The notes below the pieces were generated by a model. That model was not told where the DNA came from, searched no databases, and saw only the letters and a program-made list of their open reading frames with translations. A stretch of 58,003 nt of DNA from a bacterium. GTDB taxonomy: Bacteria > SM23-81 > DAOVCL01. The stretch covers positions 2,096 through 60,098 of the forward strand of contig JAOZPP010000012.1 in assembly GCA_029932675.1 (NCBI GenBank), read 5' to 3'. The translations under genes and the position numbers were made by a program. Shown piece by piece: positions 1 through 8,000 of this stretch. Position 1 is the stretch's first letter; every line of letters begins with the position of its first letter.

Positions 1-55
1 TGCTGCCGATACGAAAATCGGTATTATTGGCTTGTGATTTCGGGCCTTGCGAATG
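1..55. repeat. 55-bp exact copy of 1345-1399
   Basis: Bases 1-55 are identical to 1345-1399, which lie inside the small membrane-protein gene at 1162-1506. Identity stops abruptly where the palindrome at 58-112 begins. The copy may continue left of the window. It could be a duplicated cassette segment, or a mis-join at an assembly repeat. Confidence 0.9.
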
Positions 56-244
56 TAGGGACAACCCCCATATTTCTGTTGACAAAAATATGAAAGATAT
101 GGGGGTTGTCCCCACCTTTCGTCCAGCAATGCTTTTGCCAGGCACAACCACGATTGGCGTTTTCCTCTTCGAGCAGGATGCAGATATGAACAACGAGGCG
201 AGGAGGATGCATAAGACCCAGAAAAGTCTAGTTTTGCTCTGCAT
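1..244 (-). CDS. Lipoprotein, partial, running off the left edge
   Basis: The reading frame opens at an ATG at 244-242 behind a strong AGGAGG ribosome-binding site 7 nt upstream and stays open to base 1, so its end is missing. The N-terminus is a clear lipoprotein signal: a basic start, a hydrophobic run and the lipobox ISASC with Cys near residue 24. After about residue 41 the frame reads through the palindrome at 58-112 and then a 55-bp copy of another gene's interior (see 1-55). The natural protein is therefore probably altered or broken after the first 41 residues. It is the last member of the row of small minus-strand genes and sits just beyond the attC-like hairpin at 343-414. Function unknown. 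The gene start is well supported; the rest is not. Confidence 0.55.
   Translation of the reverse strand, partial: MQSKTRLFWVLCILLASLFISASCSKRKTPIVVVPGKSIAGRKVGTTPISFIFLSTEIWGLSLHSQGPKSQANNTDFRIGS
58..112. repeat. REP-like palindrome with 16-bp perfect arms
   Basis: The arms (58-73, beginning GGGACAACCCCC, and 97-112) are exact reverse complements around a 23-bp AT-rich centre. This is the form of an intergenic palindromic repeat or a very small non-autonomous element. It is read in frame by the partial lipoprotein gene. The GGGACA head is shared with the palindrome at the end of mutS (14856-14877). Confidence 0.8.
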
Positions 245-342
245 AATTAGACCTCCTAAAAATCATAACCAAGCAAGAGGTGATTGCACATGACGATAGA
301 GATAAGCTGCCCCGACTCGAAGCCGAGGACAGTGGAATTAAA

Positions 343-414
343 GACAACCTTTTCTGAAGCCTCAGACCTGATTGCGCCACCGAGTTAAGGGGTCAGCTTC
401 ATTGATTTGTTAGG
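343..414 (-). other. attC-like recombination site 1
   Basis: On the minus strand the site begins CCTAAC, an 8-nt spacer, then GAAGC-TGACC. After a loop it closes with GGTC-TGA-GGCTTC, a spacer and GGTTGTC. The inner arms pair with three unpaired bases on one side, as in folded integron attC sites, and the ends carry the AAC...GTT boxes. The right core (GTTGTC) departs from the GTTRRRY consensus. It lies 10 bp after the stop codon of the 425-865 gene, the usual cassette position. Two similar sites follow similar genes nearby. Confidence 0.5.
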
Positions 415-424
415 ATTCTACCCA

Positions 425-865
425 TTAAAGAAATTCTGCAGATCTAAGGAAGAATGAGACACCAAAGATCCATCCCAAGAAATCACCAGTCAAATGAGCC
501 CTCTCCATAAAAATATCGGTACTCTGCTCGTAAGAATCAGGCTCTCCCGACTGGTGGAACATTCTGCGGACGTTGCTGATGCCTCGCTTGGCGAGATGGA
601 GTCTTTTTGTGTCGTTCATATACATTGCAATCCCAGGGATAATATACATCAGCCATGTCGGTTGGTAACCAATTGCTCGGATGACCCAGACAGACAAAGC
701 TATAGCCACAAAGATTTTTAAAAAATCAAGAGTGCCAGATATATAGGGCGCTATGTTCCTTGCTGACCTTAGCCAGACTGCTAATTTCCAGCTAACAGGC
801 CAGAAGAGAAGTTCAATCCCCGCCAATGAAACAAATGCAATGACATATGATACAAGTTTTAGCAT
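425..865 (-). CDS. Small integral membrane protein, unknown function
   Basis: From the ATG at 865 this encodes 146 residues with three or four hydrophobic segments: an N-terminal one rich in V, I, L, two central ones, and a weaker one at the C-terminus, separated by a basic loop with an RRMFHQSG stretch. A longer frame starts at 955, but its first 30 residues only translate the tandem GGGGACACC repeat, so the shorter start is preferred, although neither has a good ribosome-binding site. No family recognised. It is followed 10 bp later by attC-like site 1 and preceded by a leader nearly identical to that of the 1162-1506 gene. I read it as a captured cassette gene. Confidence 0.5.
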   Translation of the reverse strand: MLKLVSYVIAFVSLAGIELLFWPVSWKLAVWLRSARNIAPYISGTLDFLKIFVAIALSVWVIRAIGYQPTWLMYIIPGIAMYMNDTKRLHLAKRGISNVRRMFHQSGEPDSYEQSTDIFMERAHLTGDFLGWIFGVSFFLRSAEFL

Positions 866-875
866 TGAGTATAGT

Positions 876-1018
876 GTTTGGGGACACCTTTTATGTTTGT
901 AATGTTTGTGTAATGTTTGGGGACACCTTTTACAAGCTCTTTTGTTATAGCACATTAGGCACTATTTAATGCCTTGGAGTCTTCAGTGGGCGATATTTAG
1001 TCAACAAAAAATATTTAT
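876..1018. repeat. Tandem GGGGACACCTTTTA motif and leader repeat, copy A
   Basis: GTTTGGGGACACCTTTTA occurs twice about 40 bp apart (near 877 and 917). From 919 to about 1018 the sequence matches 1507-1606 with scattered mismatches and small gaps. Both copies lie immediately upstream of small minus-strand genes, so two neighbouring cassettes share a leader. Confidence 0.75.
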
Positions 1019-1072
1019 ATTGCGGTGTTACACTTCAATTAGACTCGAACGAACAATTGGTTTTCCTCAACC

Positions 1073-1145
1073 GGAGAACGATCAAGCTCACCTGCCGCTA
1101 TGAAGCTCAGCGTAATGCCAGCGCGAGTTCATGCAGTGGTTATGC
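1073..1145 (-). other. attC-like recombination site 2
   Basis: On the minus strand the site starts GCATAAC and ends GTTCTCC. The inner arms GC-ATGAA-CTC-GCG and CGC-T-GAG-C-TTCAT-A-GC pair, leaving three unpaired bases on the same arm, the hallmark of an attC fold. A second right-arm-like segment (GGTGAGCTTGATCGTT) follows the hairpin, so the site may be a chimera of two attC halves. It starts 16 bp after the stop codon of the 1162-1506 gene. Confidence 0.45.
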
Positions 1146-1161
1146 GTTCTCATGGCCCTGT

Positions 1162-1506
1162 CTATTCTTCCCGGGGACCTCCGAGCCTCACTAAGTACTC
1201 CAAGAACGCAACGAGCAGCTTCGTGTATGGCGGCAGAAACAACAGCACAGCACCCAGAACAAGGCTGGCCGGAGCAATCCACAGCACATGAAACGGCGAA
1301 AAGCCAAACAGTCGTACTAATACGAGACATAAAAGAAACACAAGTGCTGCCGATACGAAAATCGGTATTATTGGCTTGTGATTTCGGGCCTTGCGAATGA
1401 CCAAAACCAAATGCCCAACTGCCAACAGAATACTACCTATGTAGAGAATGTTTCCAAACAGTGCCATGTCTATTCTATACGTATAACTATGGTTTAGGTG
1501 ACCCAT
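1162..1506 (-). CDS. Small membrane protein, unknown function
   Basis: 114 residues with three predicted membrane segments: about 19-36, 47-65 and 75-93 in a hydrophobic I/V/L/F-rich chain, with a short basic loop (RKARNHKP) between the first two. The ATG at 1506 has AAGGTG five bases upstream. That motif belongs to the repeated GGGGACACCTTTT element, so the repeat supplies the ribosome-binding site. An alternative ATG at 1467 has none. Followed 16 bp later by attC-like site 2. Bases 1345-1399 recur exactly at 1-55. No family recognised. Confidence 0.5.
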   Translation of the reverse strand: MGHLNHSYTYRIDMALFGNILYIGSILLAVGHLVLVIRKARNHKPIIPIFVSAALVFLLCLVLVRLFGFSPFHVLWIAPASLVLGAVLLFLPPYTKLLVAFLEYLVRLGGPREE

Positions 1507-1606
1507 GGGGACACCTTTTACAAACTCTTTTGTTAAAGCATATTAGATTAATGGCTTGGAGCCTTTAGTGGCGATATTTAACAGTGAAAAAATATTAATA
1601 TTGCTG
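1507..1606. repeat. Leader repeat, copy B
   Basis: Starts with GGGGACACCTTTTACAA and aligns to copy A (919-1018) over roughly 100 bp. It forms the whole proximal leader of the 1162-1506 gene and supplies its ribosome-binding site. It may carry a promoter, but no clear -35/-10 pair stands out. Confidence 0.75.
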
Positions 1607-1683
1607 ATTCATAAAAATTTTTAAAAGCTGGGCCCTTTTCTCCTCCAATTCTGAATATCGTTGGGTGTTATCTATCAGATCCC

Positions 1684-1754
1684 CTAACACCTAAGCTCAG
1701 CTTCCGCTAAAGGGAGCGTCAGCGGAATAGCAGTGAGGTGAAGTGGTTTGTTAG
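1684..1754 (-). other. attC-like recombination site 3
   Basis: The ends are CTAACA and TGTTAG as an exact inverted pair. Inside, the minus strand has GC-TA-TTCCGCT pairing with AGCGGAA-GC, leaving TA unpaired, and an outer CAC...CTCA / TGAG...GTG pairing. On the minus strand the last box reads GTTAGGG, close to GTTRRRY. The site starts 5 bp after the hicA stop codon, the tightest gene-site spacing of the three and the best match to an integron attC. Confidence 0.6.
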
Positions 1755-1759
1755 CAGAA

Positions 1760-1954
1760 TTATAGCATTTTAATGAATTCATCTACGGATATTCGAGCTT
1801 GCTTCAGAATGTGGGAGAGAGTTGACCGCTTGATTGGTTTGTGTGCTGGAATTATTATTTTCAGTACTTCGTCTGCCAAACGCTTCTGCAATCTAATATG
1901 GGAACCCCGTTGGCGAACTATTACCCATCCGTCCCGCTGTAATGCCTTAACCAC
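1760..1954 (-). CDS. hicA: HicA-type mRNA interferase toxin, N-terminally shortened
   Basis: 64 residues matching the HicA fold: ALQRDGW, the RQRGSH motif carrying the catalytic His, then an IIPAH strand and a KRSTLSHILKQA helix. HicA toxins cleave mRNA and are neutralised by HicB. The first available start is a GTG at 1954 with an in-frame TAG three codons upstream. Family members usually have 8-10 more residues, and here that stretch is replaced by the GCGAAGCTTCG repeat region. The toxin may still be made from the GTG, but it is shortened and unusually far (256 bp) from hicB. Confidence 0.75.
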   Translation of the reverse strand: MVKALQRDGWVIVRQRGSHIRLQKRLADEVLKIIIPAHKPIKRSTLSHILKQARISVDEFIKML

Positions 1955-2210
1955 CCTATCCTAGCGAAGCTTCGCCTCAAACCGACGAGGTCTGGCAGTA
2001 TAAATTGGGCGAAGCTTCGAATGTAAAATGAAGAATTGAAAAAATCCTTTAACCAGAGCCAACAAGGTCTGGGTCAGTCCTATTGCTCTTCACTCTCTTC
2101 CTCCCCCACAGAACATCTATTTCTCCATCTATTCTTGGTTGCTCCAAAAACTTGACACAAATTTTAAGATCTTGCCTTATGAAGGAGGCTAGTCAGACTC
2201 GGAACTTTAC
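1955..2210. other. Repeat-rich gap between hicB and hicA
   Basis: GCGAAGCTTCG occurs twice (1964-1974 and 2009-2019), bracketing a 34-bp core. A CAGACCTYGTYGG motif occurs twice on the minus strand (near 1980-1997 and 2052-2075). A minus-strand frame of about 45 codons ending at 2049 has no start codon and looks like a gene remnant. Classic hicBA pairs have no such gap, so this DNA was probably inserted, costing hicA its first codons. Confidence 0.5.
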
Positions 2211-2414
2211 TCATATCGCTAATTCCAACTCTTCAGCATTGGAGACACCAAGAATATCATCCTCTACAGGTTCCAGGTAAAGTTCAATTGCTTCCTTGAT
2301 ATTTTTTATAGCTTCTTCTTTTGTTTCTCCCTCTGATATACACCCAGGCAATGAAGGAACGAAAACGGTGTACCCTCCCTCATCACTTGGTTCGAGATAG
2401 ACTTTAATTTTCAT
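2211..2414 (-). CDS. hicB: HicB-type antitoxin, short form
   Basis: 67 residues with the typical short HicB core: a KVYLEPSDEGGYTVFVPSLP beta-hairpin, GCISEG, and a TKEEAIKNIKEAIELYLEP helix. It lacks the C-terminal DNA-binding domain of long HicB proteins. HicB binds and blocks HicA and usually represses its own promoter. A GGGAGG site lies 6 nt before the ATG, and a strong sigma-70-like promoter lies at 2557-2585. Gene order is hicB then hicA on the minus strand, with a 256-bp gap between. Confidence 0.85.
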   Translation of the reverse strand: MKIKVYLEPSDEGGYTVFVPSLPGCISEGETKEEAIKNIKEAIELYLEPVEDDILGVSNAEELELAI

Positions 2415-2556
2415 ATTTTCCTCCCAATAGGATATTTACAGCTAATTATGGTTTGTATGGTTTCCCTATATGGCTCTCCTGCAAATTACGCAACTTGAAG
2501 GTTGCGGCTACTTAATTTTCCGCTTTTCTCCAGCAGTCTGACAAGTTCCATCTGAT

Positions 2557-2585
2557 ATAATAGTCTCCCCTCCTTCGCCTGTCAA
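2557..2585 (-). promoter_or_regulatory. Sigma-70-type promoter for hicB
   Basis: Minus-strand TTGACA (2585-2580), 17-bp spacer, TATTAT (2562-2557): a near-consensus promoter about 143 bp upstream of the hicB start. An ATG begins five bases after the -10 box and opens a 21-codon frame, which would be close to leaderless if transcription starts normally. Confidence 0.7.
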
Positions 2586-2662
2586 GCAGATTGATTGGCT
2601 CTCTTGCCCGGAAGACGAACAAGGCCATCTTATACTGTGAGATTCCTTCTCCTTTAACGGGG

Positions 2663-5089
2663 CTAAAACGGGATGGAGAGACCAATGGCAAAGTTTTTAC
2701 CCTTCCTAAAGTGGTTCAGCCTCCAGGCCATATCGACCCTGAGGAGGGTGAGGATGTGGTCAATGCCGAAGCCCAACTCATAGAATGGTTCACCAGTAGG
2801 GTGTACTTCCACAACCTGAATTGATCTTGATCTGACCCCTATGTCTGTCCAGCCAATGGAGCCGAAGAGGATGAATCCCCATCGGGAACCCCTTAGAAGG
2901 GGGATCTTCAACCGTCTGAAAGGAAGAAGGCCAAAATTCTGCTCCAGAAAGAGCGAACCGTAGCGGTCGCCGGAGAACTCCCCAATCTTTAGGGTGTGAA
3001 ACATCCAAGGAGAAGCCAGGTAGGGGAGGTTCGCCGGTAACCGAAAGACCTTCTGAGTGGGGACCCAGCCATAGGCGGTTCCCAGGTAAAGGCGATAGGA
3101 GAAGGTCCCCCATCGGTGCAAATCAAAGTCTCCACGGATGTAAGCCCATAGCTTGGTATAGCTAAATTCACTGGAGAGGAGATCCCTATCAGAATGGGCT
3201 ATTCCCACATCTACGAATTGATAGCCCCTCCCCCCAATCCTCTCCATCCTCCCGGCATTGTCGATGAGCTTACGGGGGTCAAGGCTCAGACCAAAGGAGA
3301 TGGAGTTGTCTCTCCCCTCGTTGATTGGGGGATTCACCCCTTGGCTCCAACTTCTCCTCAGCAAGCTCCAATCGGTATTCTTCCGAGCATTTGAGTATAC
3401 CACCTGGGAGAGGCCTAACCAGGCCTTAAACAGAGGGTGGAAGTTGCCCTCGATATGGGCCCGCCATCCCTGGCGATAAAAGTAGTCCCGCCAGTCATAT
3501 TTCCAGAGGAGGTTTCCCAGGGTCATCTCCAAGTCGCCCCCCCTTCTCTCGCCAATCCAGGCGAGCTGGTGGAAAAGGCCGAGTTTAAGATCCAAGTTTG
3601 TATGGCCTGGGGAATGGTAGCCTATATCAGCGCCACATTTGAATTTCTCATCGGCGAGGCCATATCCTAGGCCAAGGCTTAAGTTCATCTGGGAGGTGGG
3701 GAACCCCCAACCCCCTATCCTCAGCCTGAAGGTATGTCCCTCCACCCGATTAAAGCGGTAGATCCCCAAGACCCCTGGGAACCTAAGCCCCCTCTTCTCC
3801 CCAAATTCAAATGATTTGCCGAAGAGGAGGTTAATCGGCCTAATCCTATTCTTTTTTCGTTCATGGGCCGCCTTGAGGCTGTCCCCCCTTTCATACGCTC
3901 TGATATCCTCCGCGGTTGTGGGGATAAGCTGATTACGGGCCCAGTAGAGGGAGTCCCTTTTATCCGCCTCGGGCAATACCTTGATGACCACCTCGTCAAA
4001 GACCTTTTTGCGGAAAGGTTTGTTGATCCTGTAATCCTGCAGAACGGAAAATGCCTTTAGGGAGAATTGTAAGTGGATAATCATAGAGATCTTACCTTTT
4101 GCCTCCAAACTGAGATTGACGGGCATCCAGAAAAGATTATCAAAGAGCTCATATCGTTGCTTGTAATGCATCTGAGTGAAGAATTGAGGAAGGGCTGCTT
4201 TGTTTAATTCCAGATCGACCATCATCAGGGCGTAGGTCCCCTCGGCGATATAGATTATCCCCTTGAGCAACGGTTCCTGATCTTTCAGCGGGGAGATTCT
4301 GATCTTGTATATCTTCAAGCTGTCCATCAACGTGGTGCCGAGTAAGGAGTAATAATAGCTTTTCAAGCCAGCCAGGGAGAGTAGCCCGACTATCTTTTTC
4401 TCCCCCATCTCTATGAGGTCCCTGGAGAAATCCTCGATGAAATCGCTACTGGTCAAAAGGTTGGAGAAAGTGGGGATGAAGGCGCTCTGCCTACGAGCCA
4501 GGATGATCTCCTTGTGTTTATTGGGCTTCTCCCAATAGGCATCCGTCTTCGTCTCCATGATCATCGTGACAACCGAATCGGTGACCCCCATAACGGCAAC
4601 ACCTTTGCCCATCTTCACATCCGCGATAAGCTTTGTATAAGCGGTTAACCTATAATTTCTTAGCTTTTTCCTGACTCTCTTTTTGTTTTCTATCGCCTTT
4701 TTGATGATCCGAAGCGCCGGGTTCTCCCCAGGGGTGACGGTGATTGGGGGGAGCTCAAGCAGGATGGGCTGCAACTCCACATCTAAGGCGACATCCCTGT
4801 CGGTGATTTCCACGGCCTTTCTAACCGAGGAGTATCCCATATAGGTGAAGAGCAACTGGTAACTGCCAGGTGGTAAAAAGAGGTTATACCTGCCGTTCTT
4901 GTCTGTAGTAGTTCCCTTTGTTGTCCCCTTAACCGTGATGTTGGTAAGCATCAGCCCTCTCCCCGTCTCCGCATCCCTCACCGTTCCATAAACCCTGTAT
5001 TGGGTTGGTATAGAGCTCTTCGTCCGATCGGCGAACCCGAGGAGAGCCATGAGGAAGAGACTGAATAAGAAAAGGCCGTGGCGTTGCAT
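2663..5089 (-). CDS. DUF5686-type outer-membrane protein with N-terminal carboxypeptidase-like domain
   Basis: 808 residues. A signal peptide occupies about 1-20. Residues 31-110 form a carboxypeptidase-D-regulatory-like domain (YGTVRDAETG, then TDKNGRYNLFLPPGSY). After ITVTPGENPALRIIKKAIEN the rest follows the DUF5686 layout, ending in a long aromatic-rich region with alternating strands (about 430-808) expected to form a beta-barrel and a terminal Phe. Members occur mainly in Bacteroidetes-like bacteria and their role is not settled. The ATG at 5089 is 3 bp after lptD, so the two are co-transcribed, which points to outer-membrane assembly or surface function. A hydrophobic start and complete barrel suggest an intact gene. 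Confidence 0.8.
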   Translation of the reverse strand: MQRHGLFLFSLFLMALLGFADRTKSSIPTQYRVYGTVRDAETGRGLMLTNITVKGTTKGTTTDKNGRYNLFLPPGSYQLLFTYMGYSSVRKAVEITDRDVALDVELQPILLELPPITVTPGENPALRIIKKAIENKKRVRKKLRNYRLTAYTKLIADVKMGKGVAVMGVTDSVVTMIMETKTDAYWEKPNKHKEIILARRQSAFIPTFSNLLTSSDFIEDFSRDLIEMGEKKIVGLLSLAGLKSYYYSLLGTTLMDSLKIYKIRISPLKDQEPLLKGIIYIAEGTYALMMVDLELNKAALPQFFTQMHYKQRYELFDNLFWMPVNLSLEAKGKISMIIHLQFSLKAFSVLQDYRINKPFRKKVFDEVVIKVLPEADKRDSLYWARNQLIPTTAEDIRAYERGDSLKAAHERKKNRIRPINLLFGKSFEFGEKRGLRFPGVLGIYRFNRVEGHTFRLRIGGWGFPTSQMNLSLGLGYGLADEKFKCGADIGYHSPGHTNLDLKLGLFHQLAWIGERRGGDLEMTLGNLLWKYDWRDYFYRQGWRAHIEGNFHPLFKAWLGLSQVVYSNARKNTDWSLLRRSWSQGVNPPINEGRDNSISFGLSLDPRKLIDNAGRMERIGGRGYQFVDVGIAHSDRDLLSSEFSYTKLWAYIRGDFDLHRWGTFSYRLYLGTAYGWVPTQKVFRLPANLPYLASPWMFHTLKIGEFSGDRYGSLFLEQNFGLLPFRRLKIPLLRGSRWGFILFGSIGWTDIGVRSRSIQVVEVHPTGEPFYELGFGIDHILTLLRVDMAWRLNHFRKGKNFAIGLSIPF

Positions 5090-5092
5090 CCC

Positions 5093-8000
5093 TTAAAAGA
5101 TCCCCCGGATTCCCTTCCCCTTCTCTACCTTTATCTCCGGAAGGGCCTTAATGTTTACCCGGAAGTAGTATCCTTTCCTAAAACCGGTAGGTATCCAATA
5201 GAACCAGGCCTCCCAACAATGGAGGTCCCGATGGAGCTTGAAGCTTTGGGAGGTGAGTTTCCTCTCCATCAAGTCGTACCTGGCCTGATAGCTTATCCTC
5301 CAGTTTAGGGTTGGGTTGAAGGAGAAGTTGCCGGAGAGCCATTCGGTCTTGGTGGGACTCCCCTTTATCCAATAGAGCCTATGGGAGAGTCCAAACCTCC
5401 AGGGTTTTCTCCTTTCTTCCTCCCCTGCCCAACCAGAGAGGGAAAGATCTGTGGTTAGGGAGAGGGATTTTAGGTGGGGGGGAGTTAACTCATCCTGATC
5501 AGAATATAGGTCGTAGGTTGAGGTGAGGGTCACTCCAAGACCCCTGTAGGCTCTCACCCTTAGGTTGGAGCGGAGATCACTCCACCTCCGTTTTGGAGCC
5601 TTAAAGTTATAGCTTGACGTAAGATTTAGGGTGGCCAGTTCGAGTTTTTTGGGCTTCTCCCTTCCCCATTTCATTTGGAAGATGTTGTTTAAGCCAACCC
5701 CTAAGGTCTGCCGCTCTCCTCCGGAGGGACCAATCCCAGCGAAGGAGTAAAATCTATCTTGATTTTTGAACTCTGGTTGCCAGCTATAGGATAAATTGGG
5801 TTTGAGGATGTGTCTAAATCCGCTTATCCTCCCCCAGTGGGCTAGGAATGTCCCGTAGATGGTGGTATTCGCTCGCAGAGAGAGGTCATAGGTGGTGTTG
5901 TGTACTAAGTACTTCCCCCCCTTGTCCTTATCCCACCAGGTATGTTCGAGGTTAAAGGCTGGGGAGAGGGTGAGCCACCTTAGCTTCTGGGGCCCGGTAA
6001 GGCTGAGCCTATTCTCCCACCCAATGTGCTCCTCTTTAGCCCCTCCGCTCTTGCGGCTATAGTGGAGGAGATAGGAGGAGAAGGAGAGGTAGATGTTTTG
6101 ATACCATCTGCTTTCCTCTTTCTTCCCCTTAATGAAGGGGGAGGGGGGGTGAGAATACCTTACCGAAGGGAGGGACTGGGTTATCTCCCCCAAATCGAGG
6201 TTCTGGTATCTATCAAGGCTGAGGTTAAAACTGGATTGTTCCCATCTTTTGGAGAGGGTGAGGTGGGAGTGGAGGGAACGGTTCATCCTCTCCTGAGGAC
6301 TGAAGCCAACGTCTGAATAGTAGCTCTTATCGGATACGAAGAGGCCATCAGCGGTGAGCTTCCAGGTTGGCGAGAGGTCGTGATAATGGCGAAAGTTCAG
6401 ATCCCATCTCTGCTGATGTCTCAGCTCACTGCCCACCCATTGCCTCTCCCTCTTCCAGGAACCCCTTAGCTGGCCTTGCAGCCTGTATCTTAGGGCATAC
6501 CGAGCCTGAGCTTTGAGAAGGAGACCGGTCTTTTCATAGTAGTCTAAGCTCAAGGTAGCATCCCAGTAGGGACTGGGGGCAAAATAGTAGCCAAGATTCC
6601 GCACAAACCTTTCGCTTACCTCCCAGAGGCCCAGATCAAAGGTGAGCAGGCCTGAGTGCCTGCCTGGCTTAATAGGGAAGATACAGAAAGGGATGGCAGC
6701 TATAGGCAGATCATGGATATAGAGGACAACGGGCTTGGCGATTACCTTGTCCTTGGGAATGATCTTCATCTTCCTGCTCCAGAAATAGTAATGGGGGGTG
6801 TCTAAATCACAGGTGGTAAACCTCCCCCCTTTAACCAGTATATTCTCCTGGCTAACTTCCCTTATCTCTTCCCCCCGGTAGATGCCCTGCTCATAGGTGG
6901 ATCTTCCATATCTCACCCTTCCTCTACCTGTCTTTAGGTTATAGGCCATCCATTCCCCCTTTAACTCCTGGTTTCCATCCCAGAAGACCGGCTGGCCTTG
7001 GGCCTGGAGGAGTTGAGAATCAATCCCATACGCAATGCTGTCCCCCTCTAACTTATAGCTTGTATACCTTAGTTGGGCCCCACCTACCAGATCTATTTCC
7101 CCTTGGGAATAAACGATGGATTGAGCCTCATATCTTACCGTGTCCATGCCCCCCTCCGGGGAGGAGGAAAGGTAGGTTCCCTCCACCCCTCCCCACATCC
7201 TCACCTGGCTCAACCGGCCAGCGGAGAAGTCTACCCAACAGGAGTCTGAAGAGGCCCTGTTCTCCCCAGCAAGTCCAGTATCGGAGGGAGAGGAGTAAAA
7301 GCTTGTGGAATTTCCCTTCACCTTTATGGCCCTCAGCTCGTCATCGGCGACTGCGATACTCATCTCTCTGCCAGTGACCCAACCCCATTCGGTAACTTCC
7401 CCCCTCTGATCCCTGCTCTCATACTCCCCTCGGGCATCTTCCCAGACGAAGACCTCCTTGGGCCGATGGTCTTCCAGCCTTATCTCCATCCTCCTTCCGG
7501 TAAGCCTCCTGCCCTCCTGAAAGATGAGTGGAGATCCTCGGAGGATTATCCTCCCCTCTTTAAGGAGAAAGAGGCCATAGCCAGAGGTAGCCTTAAGCTT
7601 TCCCCTCCTCAAGCTAACCTTCCCTCTGGCCTCACCTCTATTTAGGTGGGTAAAAAACTCCAGGCTATCTGCCCCTATGGTTAGCGGCACCTCCTCCTCT
7701 CTGGCTTCGAGGAGGGGATTTTGGGTAGCCAATATCCTCCCCTCTCCCCTCCAATATTCCATCCTTCCACAGGTGAGCTTGGTCTGGTTTTCTTTATCCC
7801 AGGCCCGCACCCTTCCTTCGGCCAATGACCTCCCCTTTGCCTGATAATAGCTTAGCTTGTCTGCCCAGACGGTGGTTGTGCTATCTTTGAGCTGAACGTT
7901 CCCAGTGAAAACGGCCAACTGTCGTTTCTTGAACCAGGTAGCCTCATCGCTTCTCAGGAATGTCCCCCCCTGCTGGAATTGGACATTCCCCTTGAGGTAG

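Noticed and set aside
24-212. Minus-strand 62-residue ORF starting at 212 as a gene
   Set aside because: It is out of frame with the lipoprotein that has the strong ribosome-binding site, and mostly translates the palindrome.
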